Of a DNA stretch of 40,874 nt, positions 1 to 9,117 are shown in pieces. The position numbers and the translations under genes are program-made. Location: the NCBI RefSeq assembly GCF_000372725.1, contig NW_005201851.1:249834-290707 (forward strand), written 5' to 3'. The notes beneath the pieces are model-generated. The model had not been told where the DNA came from. It saw only the letters and a program-made list of their open reading frames with translations, and searched no databases. How positions within the stretch are numbered: the first letter of the stretch is position 1; the number at the start of each line of letters is the position of its first letter. This stretch comes from Emiliania huxleyi CCMP1516. Taxonomy: Eukaryota > Haptophyta > Isochrysidales > Noelaerhabdaceae.

Positions 1-130
1 TATGGTCCTCGCATCTCCTCAAGAGAGAGGTCCTGTCCTCACGCATACTGAGGACCTCGTCCACGAGGACCTCTCGTGTCTGATGAGGACCTCTGTGTTT
101 GTGAGGACCTCTCTCCCGCCGACGGACCCC
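1..130. repeat. Cluster of GAGGACCTC motifs, copy 1
   Basis: The nonamer GAGGACCTC or close variants occurs at least five times in the first 120 bases, with its reverse complement GAGGTCCTC once near the start. The same clustered motif returns at 15717-15790 and 16128-16176, so this is a dispersed element, not a chance run. No reading frame here looks coding. The function is unknown. Confidence 0.6.
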
Positions 131-579
131 CCAAGTGCCAAGACGTAGCAGCCCAACCGTCGTGCTCCACCCGCGCTGCGCCTTTGCGCTCAGATCGAAC
201 GGGGGTACCGATCGCGACTCCCTCGCTCGGTCTCTTTCTTGCTCCCCCAAACCGTCCGCCCCCGACGGAGTCGAGTGACTGCATCAATGTCCTTGTGTAG
301 AATTTTTCTTTTCCTCGGGATGTTGTGCGTGGTCGAGAGAAAAGGGGCCTTGCTTGGTTTTTGAGTCCAAATTCATGCAGCCATTCTTTTTTTGCCAAAA
401 ATCTTTCACAGCCCTCACGATTTCTTTTCCTTGTTCTTTCCGGTTCTTGTTTTTAAAACTCCGCTTCTTTCTCCTTTTTCTTTTCTTGGTCGTTCTTCAC
501 AGGCAATCGCAGAGCAGGTTGTGAATGAGCTTGCCTGTGGCGGGGGCGGGCGGGTGCACGGAGCTAAGTGCCTCGCCGC
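131..579. other. Intergenic, no gene recognised
   Basis: Pyrimidine-rich plus-strand sequence (long T/C runs around 300-500). I see no coding segment, RNA gene or known element here. Confidence 0.5.
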
Positions 580-803
580 CCTCGCAGGAGTCGCTTAGGC
601 GGCTCCCGTGGTGTACCTGTGTTAGTGCCAGTGCGCGCCAGTCCCGTGCCCAGTGTTGTGCGAGGGAGCTTTGTTGTAAAATTCTTTTCGTTTAGGAATT
701 TTTTTACCGTCCTCGCGGGAGTCGCTTAGGCGGCTCCAGTGGTGTACCTGTGTTAGTGCCAGTGCGCGCCAGTCCCGTGCCCAGTGTTGTGCGAGGGAGT
801 TTG
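580..803 (+). repeat. 131-bp-period tandem duplication with hairpin motif
   Basis: Two near-identical copies of about 95 bp start near 580 and 711. Each begins with GGAGTCGCTTAGGCGGCTCC, an imperfect palindrome, and continues through the shared segment GTGTACCTGTGTTAGTGCC. An inverted copy of the palindromic head lies at 22093-22123, so the head belongs to a dispersed family. No coding role is visible. Confidence 0.75.
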
Positions 804-1464
804 CAGTGCCGAGGTGCGACCCAGCAATGCAATACAGCTGTGCGCAGCTGTGTTTCACTTTCACTGGGTTTCAGTCACTGTGTGTGTGCACACAGAGCTG
901 TCGCCGAGGAGCCTGAGGCGCGATTGTTTGCGCACTTTGAAACACTTTGAAACAGCTTGGCTTAGAGACATAGACACGGCCCAGGTCACAGGTGACAGCA
1001 GGTCAGAGCTCAAAGGTCAAAGGTCAGAGCTTACTGTTACTCAGCGTGTCACTGTCAGGCACTGAGGCACCGCCACAGGCACCCAGCAGCCCGGGGCCCA
1101 GCCCCAGATCGAGCAAGACACAGAGCGCGCCGAGCAGCCCCGCCCTCGGGCCCTTGCCCCCACTACTATTATGCGGCACACTACTATTGTGCGGCTCGGC
1201 GTCTGTAACACTGCGTGTCTTGTGCTCTCCGTGGTAAAGCCGCACTGTCTCTCCTCTCTCCGTAGCCGCGTCGGTGTACCACTAGTATGCACCATGCACA
1301 TGCACGTGTGTTCATTCTTCGAGAAGGTATTTGGCACCGACTCGAACTTCCCACCTTGATGCATCGACGACCAGACAACCCTCACAACCATAACGTCATC
1401 AGAACTGCCGCGCTGGCGAGGGGCGATAAGAATACGCCCACGAAGGCACACAGCGTCCTTGAAT
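804..1464. other. Intergenic, no gene recognised
   Basis: It contains short direct repeats such as the AAAGGTCA-type run near 1010-1030 and a repeated CACTACTATT near 1160-1190. Frames on both strands are short and lack recognisable protein features. Part of it should be the 3' region of the minus-strand gene that ends at 1465. Confidence 0.45.
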
Positions 1465-1758
1465 TCATCGCCGGTGCTTCAGCTTGCCGCGTTGCTTCTT
1501 GAGCTCGTCTCCGCTGGGCCCGGACGCAGGAGTGGCACCGGTCAGCGTCGGCCCGTTGCCTCCCCTTTTGGGCTTCGGGTTTTGTGGGAGACGCTTATTC
1601 TTCAGCGGGTCCTCGACATGCTTCAGCTTTTTCTTCTGCTTGATGCCGTCCTTCCGCCACTTCTCTAGCTGCGGGTCTTTGAAGCCGTTCTTCTTGCGGG
1701 CGGCGTAGTCATCAGCCTCAGCCCTATACTGCGCCGCCTTGCTGTCGCCACAGCCCAT
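1465..1758 (-). CDS. Small basic protein with N-terminal myristoylation/palmitoylation-like signal
   Basis: This is a 97-residue single-exon reading frame. The ATG at 1756-1758 is chosen because the protein then begins MGCGDSK: Gly2, a small residue at position 6 and Lys7 fit an N-myristoylation signal, and Cys3 could be palmitoylated. Both would tether it to membranes. The rest is hydrophilic and Lys-rich (KQKKKLKH near residues 41-48, KPKRGG near 62-67), with a basic tail and no hydrophobic segment, so it is probably a small partly disordered adaptor. A TG repeat lies 66 bases upstream of the start. I do not recognise a family; function is unknown. The lipidation call is inference from the motif. 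Confidence 0.6.
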   Translation of the reverse strand: MGCGDSKAAQYRAEADDYAARKKNGFKDPQLEKWRKDGIKQKKKLKHVEDPLKNKRLPQNPKPKRGGNGPTLTGATPASGPSGDELKKQRGKLKHRR

Positions 1759-1823
1759 CGTCGAAAGCGCACTGAGGGGTGCAATGAAAAAAAATGCGCC
1801 GCTTGCGTTCACGGTTAAAAATA

Positions 1824-1824
<1 letters not shown>

Positions 1825-1903
<79 letters not shown>
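1825..1903. repeat. (TG)n microsatellite
   Basis: About 79 bases of uninterrupted TG, just upstream of the small minus-strand gene at 1465-1758. Translation through it gives meaningless VCVC or HTHT runs. Confidence 0.95.
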
Positions 1904-1908
<5 letters not shown>

Positions 1909-2053
1909 TGTAGCCGCTCCACCACGCACGTAGGGCTCGCTTGAGTTACGACTGTATAAAACGGATACAGAGGCCAAAATCTGTACTGTACTAGAGCCGT
2001 AAGATTTTGATACCCCCAAGCACCCGATTTCCGGAGAATTTCGCGAGTTTCAG

Positions 2054-2106
<53 letters not shown>

Positions 2107-2489
2107 TTCCCCGAGTTTCAGAAGGTTTCTCTAGTTTCCACATGTCACGAGACTACGACACGGACTATGTAGTGAATTCTATGTAGTGCTCGTCCACAGC
2201 ACCGAGTCAGGATTCATTCGGTTTTGATGACAGCAAATATTGTTAGGGAGCTATTAATGAATGGGCTTTGACAGCTAAACGTTCTTGGTTATGTGCCTAC
2301 CAGCGAGACCTAACCTTTACAAGGTGTGCACTCTCTTTTTCAGGTGTGCTCACTTGCAGCGTGCGGCATCATGCACACTGTCTGTCTGCACATGCACACG
2401 CACGTGGGTTGCTTCTTGTTGCTAGGTCCTCAGGGACTCTCCTCATCTTCTCCCCTACGCAGGTCAGCGGGTGCATCGGGCCATCGGTT
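1904..2489. other. Non-coding stretch with GATA repeat
   Basis: Apart from the tetranucleotide repeat at 2054-2106 this stretch has no recognisable coding segment. It also holds a short duplicated phrase (CGAGTTTCAGAAG at 2044, and again with one change near 2113) on either side of the GATA array. Confidence 0.5.
2054..2106. repeat. (GATA)n microsatellite
   Basis: About 13 uninterrupted copies of GATA, flanked on both sides by the near-identical phrase GAGTTTCAGAAG. Confidence 0.95.
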
Positions 2490-4360
2490 CGCCTTTGCGT
2501 ACAGGTGGCTCACGTCGGAGCGCGACTTTAGCGCGAGGTCTATACACTGCTCCTCAGAAGCGATGGGCCATGAAGCTGACCAATCGGCTGAAGGTCCGCC
2601 AACACGAGTTAGCGCATGGAGTTATGGTCCACAACAGGAACTGGCGCGACCTCGCAGGTCGGCGGTGTGCGCATGTCAGCGAAACAGAAAGTTGCTCGTA
2701 GACGTAGTTAGTACGAGCCATACGAGACTTTTCGAACGAAGACGAGCGAGGTCCCGCCACGATGCTAGCCGTGCTTGCACAGGAGCCACCCCCTCTGAGC
2801 CGCATCCCGTCGGCACCGTGATGGAAGGGGTACTTTGAAGAAAGTGCGCATATTAGTTCCCCCCCCCCCCCCCCCCCGGGAATATGCGCCGGTCTTCGCT
2901 CGGCGGGCGTGCAATAACGCGACACGAAACAGTTTTGATTGCGTACAGGTTCCCCACGGCCAGGCCACCGCGGTGTATAAGCTGTGCCAGCTCATGCTCG
3001 ATCCACAGCGTGCAGCGCGAGCCGCCGAGCCAGGACCACCGACCGCAAGCACCCCGGCCGATAGGGCGCAGCGCGACGGCGAGCGCGTCCCGCTTTCGGC
3101 AATGCTCGAGCAGGTCTCACCCCACGAAGCGCCCGCGCCTATTGCGTGCCCTGCATCGCACTTTGTGAAAAGGAGCTCCGCCCGCCGCACAGGTCGAGGC
3201 GAATCGAAGGCAAATAGAGGCGCTCGATGCGACCAGGTGCTGGCTCTGCAGCCTCCGTGACCGACTCCTTCAGGCGTGCCAGACCACCCCTCTTTGCACC
3301 GCTCATGCTCACGCCTCTCACCGTCTCTTGTCGTCCGTGCAGCAGCGCAGCCCGAGGGCGTCTTCTTCTGAAATCACATCGCAGCAGCAGCAGCAGCAGA
3401 AGCGGTGGCGGCGGCATGCCACGATCGCGAGGTGCGCGCCTGCCGCTTGTCCCTCGCCCTTCCTCCCTGCGCCACCGCGGCATCGCGCTCACATCTCCCT
3501 GCGCCTCTGCCGCAGCAATGCGCACCCCCTAGCAGGCGGAGGGAGCAAGCGGCCGCGGCTACCCCCGGCAGTGCCGCCGCCGCCCCCTCCTGCGCCGTCT
3601 CGTCTTCTCTCGGCGCACCCGCGTACGATCCGCAGCGCTTGAGGGAGTCACGCCTGGTCGTGTTACGTATATGGGCAGAGTCGCTCGCCCAATGGATCGA
3701 CCACCGCTTCGGATCCTCTCAGATGGCGTGCGTGAGCGCTTACAGGTAGCGTCTGTGCGTGTGCGACGGGTTTGCCTCCCCTCGCCAAGCTTGGTTGTTC
3801 ATGTCTCGTGAGTGGGGTATTCGCCCTGGGACCCAGCGCTGACTTCTGACTGTCGTTGCGGTCTATCCCTTTCTCGACTGTCTGAGCTTGTGCGTCTTGG
3901 GTCCGTGGTTGTGTTTTTGTGTGAGTGGGGTGCCGTGGAGGAGTGGAGTCGTGGAGACCGAGCGCACGACCACGCGAGCAGACACCCGAGACAGGACCTC
4001 AGGGGTCAGCACTGCATGCGACTCGTGGAGTCTGCGGGACGATTTTCTCTCTGTCAGCTTTTTTGTTTTCGTTTTTCTTAGAGCTGACCGCACTTACACG
4101 ATAGAGGGTGTGGATGCTGAGTTGACGGAAATCGAGGGACGCGACCCACCTCGCCACAGACGCGGTCCCGCGCCTCGCCGCTATGACGGCCGCACGACCG
4201 CAGCTGCCAGCTCGTGTGCGTGCGGCCGTGTCTTTGTCCCCGGAGTGAATACTCCAACGCGCTCGTCGGTGGCGGCTTCCCTCAACCTGCGCCGCGCTCG
4301 GCGAACCTCGAACACTGCTCGGCGACTGCCGGCACACTGTGAGACCGTGGGTGTGAGGTA
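2490..4360 (+). other. Weakly supported multi-exon coding fragments, unknown function
   Basis: Several plus-strand blocks look protein-like and are bounded by AG|G junctions as in the firm genes of this window. They are: about 2550-2660 (contains KRWAMKLTNRLKVRQHELAH), 2949-3240 (starts VPHGQATAVYKLCQLMLD after TTGCGTACAG), 3600-3730 (contains RLVVLRIWAESLAQWIDH) and 4081-4250 (contains DRTYTIEGVDAELTEIEG). No junction joins them convincingly in frame, and no family is recognised. A poly-C run at 2860-2877 interrupts the region. They may be exons of one unknown gene, a decayed gene, or chance frames. Confidence 0.25.
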
Positions 4361-4657
4361 AAATCACGCTACCAGCGCTTGGCCACATCGGCCCTGAGGT
4401 CAAGATCCATCTCCTCTGCTGATGACAACACTTGTCTACTCGCTGGAGCCGAGCAGGAGGGCCCAGCGCACAACCCCTGGTCAACTCAGGGTCCACACCC
4501 CGTACGCACGCACCGCCTTGAGGGGGCGGGCATCAGACCTGCACATATCAGACCGCGGTCGGTCAGGGCTGAGAGGCGCCAGCGCCCCCCCCCCCCCCCC
4601 TCGCAAGTCGGTAGTCAGGTCAGGAGAAAGAAAAGGGCGCGGGGGTCGCCCTCCGCC

Positions 4658-6899
4658 TCAGATCTGGAAGCCCTTGCCGACGGGGCCGCTCTCCACGCCG
4701 CGCCGGTACTCTTCGGTCTCCCACCGGTCGGGCAGGAAGCCCGCCGCGTACGCCTAGTACCATACCTCCAGAGTACCGAACCCAGTGTGAGTTCAGGTCC
4801 GTGGGTGGTGCGGTAGGCCGCGTACGCCTCGGGTAGCGGCGCGCCAGTCACGTGCTTGGCCAGCAGCTCGCCCGCGGCGTTGGCGGCCATGATGCCATAC
4901 CCAGACAGCCCCGCGCACACGTAAGCTCCTCGCGGCCCTCCTGGGGGAGGAGGGGGGGGAGGAGGGGGGGGGAATGGGAAGGGAAGGGGGGGACCTCGAC
5001 ACCCGCTGGCGCTGTCCGGGAACGGTCCGGCGCGTGGGCCTCGCGGCGGCTGGACAGCAGGCGCACTCTCGACTAGATCTCGGCCAGATCTCAGCTCGAC
5101 CTCGGCTCGATCTAGATCTCGGCTCGAGCTCGGCTCGATCTCGATCTCGACTAGATCTCGCCCGCCGCAGGGCCGATGAGCGGCAAATTGTCGGGCGCCT
5201 TCGAGTAGTAGCCGCCGTCGACCTGTTCACACCCGCCTGCTGTGAAGAACTGCACCTCCCCCCGCGCCCTCTGGGCCGCCGCCGCCGCCCCCCACCGACA
5301 CGTTTGCCGTCATCGAGCCGTCCTCGCCCAAGTAGCCCCCGAGCGCCGGCACTGCACGCGACAGCGCCCGCAAGGTGAGCTCGGCGAACAGCGAACCGCG
5401 CAGCTCCGCCTAGTCCCATACCTCCAGAGTGCCGAATCCAGTGAGGGTTCAGGTCCCGTGGGCTGTGTGGCAGAGAGCGCCTAGTCGACCACCGCCACGA
5501 CACCCTCCCCCACGCTCCCTGCGCCAGCGCGGCGGAGAGCGACCGCCGCAGCCCCAGTGCAATGTGGTGCTGTGCTATGCAATGCAGTGCGCCAGCGGTG
5601 TGAACAGTACACGTATGCACTAGTGAGTGTGGGAGAATCCGTGCCGTGCCGTGCCGTGCCGTGCGCCTCCTCGGCTCCCGCGGCACCGCCGTTCTCTTCC
5701 CCTCTCGCTCTCTGTCTCGTCCTCTCTCTTCTCAGCCCAACCTCCTCGGGCGGCTCCCGCGGCACCGCCACATCCGCGTGGATCGCCTCCCAGAGCATGA
5801 GCAGCGAGTTATTATTATTATTATTATTAATTATTATTATTATTATTATTATTATTATTGATTAATATTATTATTGACGTGGATCGCCTCCCAGAGCATG
5901 AGCAGCGAGTTATTATTGTTATTATTATTGTTATTATTCTTATTATTATTGATTAATATTATTATTGGCGTGGATCGCCTCCCAGAGCATGAGCAGCGAG
6001 TGCGGCTTCCCCGGGTAGGGGCGCAGGTGGAAGCCTGGTCACAGCTCGGGGGTGTGGAGAGGCGCTGTTCAGCCGAGCGGGCCGGGGAGGGGCGCAGGAA
6101 GGCCTCCGGGCAGCGAGCCGGCGAGGCTCGCCTGTTCACAGCTCGAGGCGTGAAGAGACGCCGTTCACACACACCGGCGAGCCGGCGAGGGGCGCCTCGG
6201 CTATACCTCGGCTATCTCTCGGCTATCTCTCGGCTGTATCTCGGCTGTATCTCGGCCATCTCTCGGCTGCGTCTCGGCTGTATCTCGGCTAGATCTCGGC
6301 TGCGTCTCGGCTGTATCTCGGCTACATCTCGGCTGTAGCTCGCCTCGAACCCTCCAATCTCGAGCAGCGCCTCCGCCTCCTCCTCGCTCCACGGCAGCGT
6401 AACCTGCAATAAGAACATACTCACACAATCAGACAAAGGGTACAAACAGTGTAGTCTCCCCCATCTTCACGGCAGAGCGTGGCCGGGTCAGTCCACACAA
6501 CCATCGGCGCGTCGCCAGGCACCGCGGAGAGGTCGTCCCGCAGCACCGCCTGCAGCAGAAAAGGGGGGGGCGCCCCCCACACGCGCGTCGACAGAGGGGG
6601 GGCGCGGCATGCGCAAGTCTCCTCGTCACGCCGCGGCGTCCTTGGCGTGCACTTCGTTCTGTAGCGGCAGCTCCCGCCCGCCGCCGCCCTCGCCGCCGCC
6701 GCCGCGCAGCAGCGCGTCAACCACGCCGGCATACGGACCTGCAGCGTCGATACACCTTCTCTCACACATCGCATCGTGCCCCGTTGTCTATTCTGTGTCT
6801 GTCTCGTACGGGCCTGCAGTGTTGGGCACTTCTCATCGCGTCATGCCCCAACGTCTGCGGTGACCTTGACAGTGCCGGTCCCGTGTGTCTCGTGTCTGT

Positions 6900-6954
<55 letters not shown>

Positions 6955-7710
6955 TGTGTGTGTGTGTGTGTACACTCCATTCAATGCGCTCTCTGGGACG
7001 GGCCTGCAGCGTTGATCACCGCCCCAGTCCGCACCTCCAGCGGCTCCGACTCGCCGGGCACCGACAGCAGCGCCGCCTCGACCTTGCCGTCGGACGCGGT
7101 GCGAACGCCTTGCAGCGAGGAGGGGAGCAGCCCTAATCTCCCCATATCTCAAACGCCTTGCAGCAAGGAGAGGATCTCCCCATATCTCCCCATATCTCCC
7201 CAGATCTCGAGCACCTTGCAGCGAGGAGGGGATCAGCGTGGCGGCGCCCGCGTCGCGCGCCTTGGAGAGGAGCTCCATGCCCATCTGCTGGGCCGACATC
7301 CACCTGTTCGGGGAGATGTGGGGAGATCTGGCGAGATCTGGCGAGATCTGGCGAGATCTGGCGAGATCTGGCGAGATCTGGCGAGATCTGGGCCGACACC
7401 CACCTGTCTGTTCTGTGAGTCACTGAGTGCCTTGCCTTGTCTGGTCTGTGTGTCGTCATCCCCGTCTTGCTACAATCTCGGCTACATCTCGGCTACATCT
7501 CGGCTGTATATCGGCTGTATATCGGCTGTATCTCGGCTGTCTCTCGGCTGTCTCTCGGCTGTCTCTCGGCTGTCTCTCGCCCCGCGCGAGATGCGACCAG
7601 CAGCGAGCTCGCGTCTGCCGCCAGGAAGGGAGGGAGGCTGCCCACGTACGCCTGCACCGCCTCGCGACCGGAGAAGAGCATCGCAGCCGGCCCATCGCCC
7701 CCTCCTCCTC

Positions 7711-7753
<43 letters not shown>

Positions 7754-8280
7754 GGTCGGCGCATCATGCCGGTACCGCAGTCCGTGCGAGGCGTCGCTAA
7801 AGTGGCTCACTCCGCCGCAGCTGGCGAGGCCCGGGTCGGAGAGGGCGAGGGCGTGCTGCGCTGCGCCCTCCTCGCTCGCCGAGAGGAACCAGTACCCTCG
7901 CCGGTTGAGCCCGAACGCGTTGTCGCACTCGGCGGCCCGCGCCTCGAGCAGGTCGACCGAGCGCTGCATGAAGGCCGTCAGCGGGACCGATCCGGGGAAG
8001 AAGTTGCGGTAGCACTCGGTCGAGAGCGAGGAGGTGTGGGAGAGCGGCGGCCGGCTGTCGACGAGCAGCACCTAGCGGCGGAGCGGCAAGGCTCTTGGGT
8101 GGGACCGGACCGTCAGTGCTCGGTGTGGCGCCGCACCGAGGCGCCGCTGCGCGCGAGGTAGTGCGCGCACGAGACACCAGCGATGCCGGCGCCGCAGACC
8201 ACAGCGTCGTAGCTGCGTCTGCCGGCCTCGGAGGCGAGCGTGCGGGCGCCGCGGCTCAATGGCGGGAACGAGGCCCGCAT
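4658..8280 (-). CDS. FAD-dependent oxidoreductase (DAO family), 13 exons, probably mitochondrial
   Basis: Exons (minus strand): 8280-8137, 8071-7581, 7303-7215, 7108-7004, 6738-6632, 6549-6484, 6403-6340, 6034-5979, 5786-5742, 5409-5296, 5222-5162, 4940-4828, 4753-4658. They join in frame to 516 codons. The exon 5 and exon 7 donors are the least certain. Visible family features, in order: an Arg/Ser-rich leader without acidic residues in its first 17 positions, FAD-binding GAGIAG at residues 30-35, NAFGLNRRGYWFLS, RAGWMSAQQMGMELL, VINAAGPYAG, ELPLQNEVHAK, WTDPVTLPWSEEE, VDGGYYSKAPDNLPLIGP and the C-terminal AGLSGYGIMAANAAGELLA. This order matches glycine/D-amino-acid-oxidase-type flavoproteins related to FOXRED1. 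Substrate unknown. Odd: exon 2 carries a CAG/GGA-encoded run of 12 Ala and 6 Gly, and most introns use GC donors. Confidence 0.9.
4754..4827 (-). repeat. 74-nt GC-AG intron bounded by a direct repeat (FAD gene, intron 12)
   Basis: Read on the minus strand the intron starts GAG|GCGTACGCGGC and ends CTAG|GCGTACGCGGC, so the exon edge is present at both ends. The intron body (CCTGAACTCACACTGG, then CTCTGGAGGTATGG, ACTAG) recurs near 5405-5465 at the 3' end of intron 9 of the same gene, so both introns carry one shared element. Confidence 0.8.
5070..5161 (-). repeat. Degenerate CGAGATC minisatellite at the 5' end of intron 11
   Basis: On the minus strand the donor G|GCGAGATCTAG runs straight into degenerate CGAGATC/CGAGCTC units for about 90 bases. 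The same relation between GC donor and minisatellite is seen in other introns of this window. Confidence 0.7.
5787..5978 (-). repeat. 192-nt intron made of a duplicated exon piece and ATT repeats (FAD gene, intron 8)
   Basis: A segment of about 35 bp coding for SLLMLWEAIH occurs three times (around 5972-6000, 5881-5910 and 5780-5809), separated by ATT/ATTATT arrays. Read straight through, a stop codon follows the first copy. Every copy contains GGGAG|GCGATCC, so a GC-AG intron from the first copy to the last restores PHSLLMLWEAIHADVAVP exactly. Confidence 0.8.
6200..6340 (-). repeat. 11-bp GCCGAGATACA minisatellite in intron 7
   Basis: About 12 tandem copies of an 11-bp unit (plus strand CGGCTGTATCT with variants) fill the 5' part of FAD-gene intron 7. 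The donor GCTACAGCC is itself a unit of the array. Related arrays lie at 7475-7580, 27325-27365 and 27692-27750. Confidence 0.85.
6739..7003 (-). repeat. GC-AG intron bounded by a direct repeat with an internal third copy (FAD gene, intron 4)
   Basis: Minus strand: the exon edge CGCTGCAG|GCCCGT at the donor, CGCTGCAG|GTCCGT at the acceptor, and an internal copy CACTGCAGGCCCGT near 6808-6821. A TG microsatellite (6902-6971) lies in the intron. Splicing donor to acceptor gives VINAAGPYAGVVD, the expected family sequence. Confidence 0.75.
7109..7214 (-). repeat. Intron bounded by a direct repeat with an internal third copy (FAD gene, intron 3)
   Basis: Minus strand: CTCCTCGCTGCAAG|GTGCTC at the donor, CTCCTCGCTGCAAG|GCGTTC at the acceptor and CTCCTTGCTGCAAGGCG in between. 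Each copy carries AAG|GY. GGGGAGATAT units fill the spaces. The splice gives LIPSSLQGVRTASDG in frame. Confidence 0.8.
7320..7391 (-). repeat. GGCGAGATCT 10-bp minisatellite, intron 2
   Basis: Six to seven perfect tandem copies of GGCGAGATCT (plus strand) lie near the 3' end of FAD-gene intron 2. Confidence 0.9.
7475..7580 (-). repeat. 11-bp GCCGAGAGACA minisatellite starting at the intron 2 donor
   Basis: On the minus strand the GC donor GG|GCGAGAGACAGCC is the first unit of an array of about nine 11-bp copies grading from GCCGAGAGACA to GCCGATATACA to GCCGAGATGTA. Confidence 0.85.
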
Positions 8281-9117
8281 CGTGTACCTTTTTGAAAAAG
8301 AATTCAAATGTTTGGCTCTGATATTGCGGTGGGGCGGACGTACCGAGCGAAGAGCCGAGCGGAAGGAGGACGGGGAAGATGACTCAGAGGAGGACAACCA
8401 GTGGAAATTCAGTTGTCAGATGTCACGATGCATCCGAAGGGGACCCCAGCGCCGGCATCATCCGTAGAGGCACGAGTGTTCGAAGAGAGAGTGGACCTGA
8501 GCAACAACATGACCTGGAGGCAAATGATCGGAGTGGGAGTCAGAAATGTGGTCCTTGCGCGAGGGGAGCTCGATAGACTCGAGGGGCCAGGATACGCCGC
8601 AAGGAGGACGGAGTTGCGCCGAGAGGCGAAAGAAGCCGCGAGAACAAGGGACCGGCAGGCGGCGGCGTCGCAGGACGAGGCAGAAGAGAACGACGCGACA
8701 GAGGAGGAAGTGACAAGGGAGAGAACGACGAGAGTGGGACGGCCGCGAGGTGGCATGAAGGTTGCAGCGAGAAGCGGCGAGAGACTGCGAAAAGAGATAC
8801 GAAGAGGCAGACTCCCCAGGGTGGGCGACGGCTAGCGCATCACACCTGCCCTCGGAACACTGTGTCCGAGTCGAGGCGTGTGCTTGCCGGTCGACGGCCG
8901 CGCGCGGTTGGCATTGTGACGAGGGTTGCGCAGCCGCGGCGCGCCCGCCATGGTTCGGCGCGGCGCGCCTACCAGCGGCAATTGTCGAGGCACGGGAACG
9001 CTTACCCGGGGTATCAATAAATAACAAGGCTGTGAACAGTGCCCAAAGGATGTCCACCTCGAGTGCCCACATCGATCCTGTCGCTCCACCGTGCTTTCTC
9101 CCGCGCTGTGGCAATCT
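8281..9117. other. Intergenic between divergent genes
   Basis: Contains a plus-strand frame (about 8401-8835) rich in Glu, Arg and Ala without a convincing start or family; it may be coding or a by-product of composition. The promoters of the minus-strand oxidoreductase and the plus-strand methyltransferase should both lie here. Confidence 0.4.

Noticed and set aside
1825..1903. Cys-Val or Thr-His repeat proteins over TG arrays here and at 6902 and 20213
   Set aside because: Pure dinucleotide repeats read as protein in any frame.
4793..5686. 297-residue minus-strand frame rich in Arg and Ser
   Set aside because: It crosses exons 10-12 of the FAD gene in mixed frames and includes introns; the spliced model explains the conserved residues much better.
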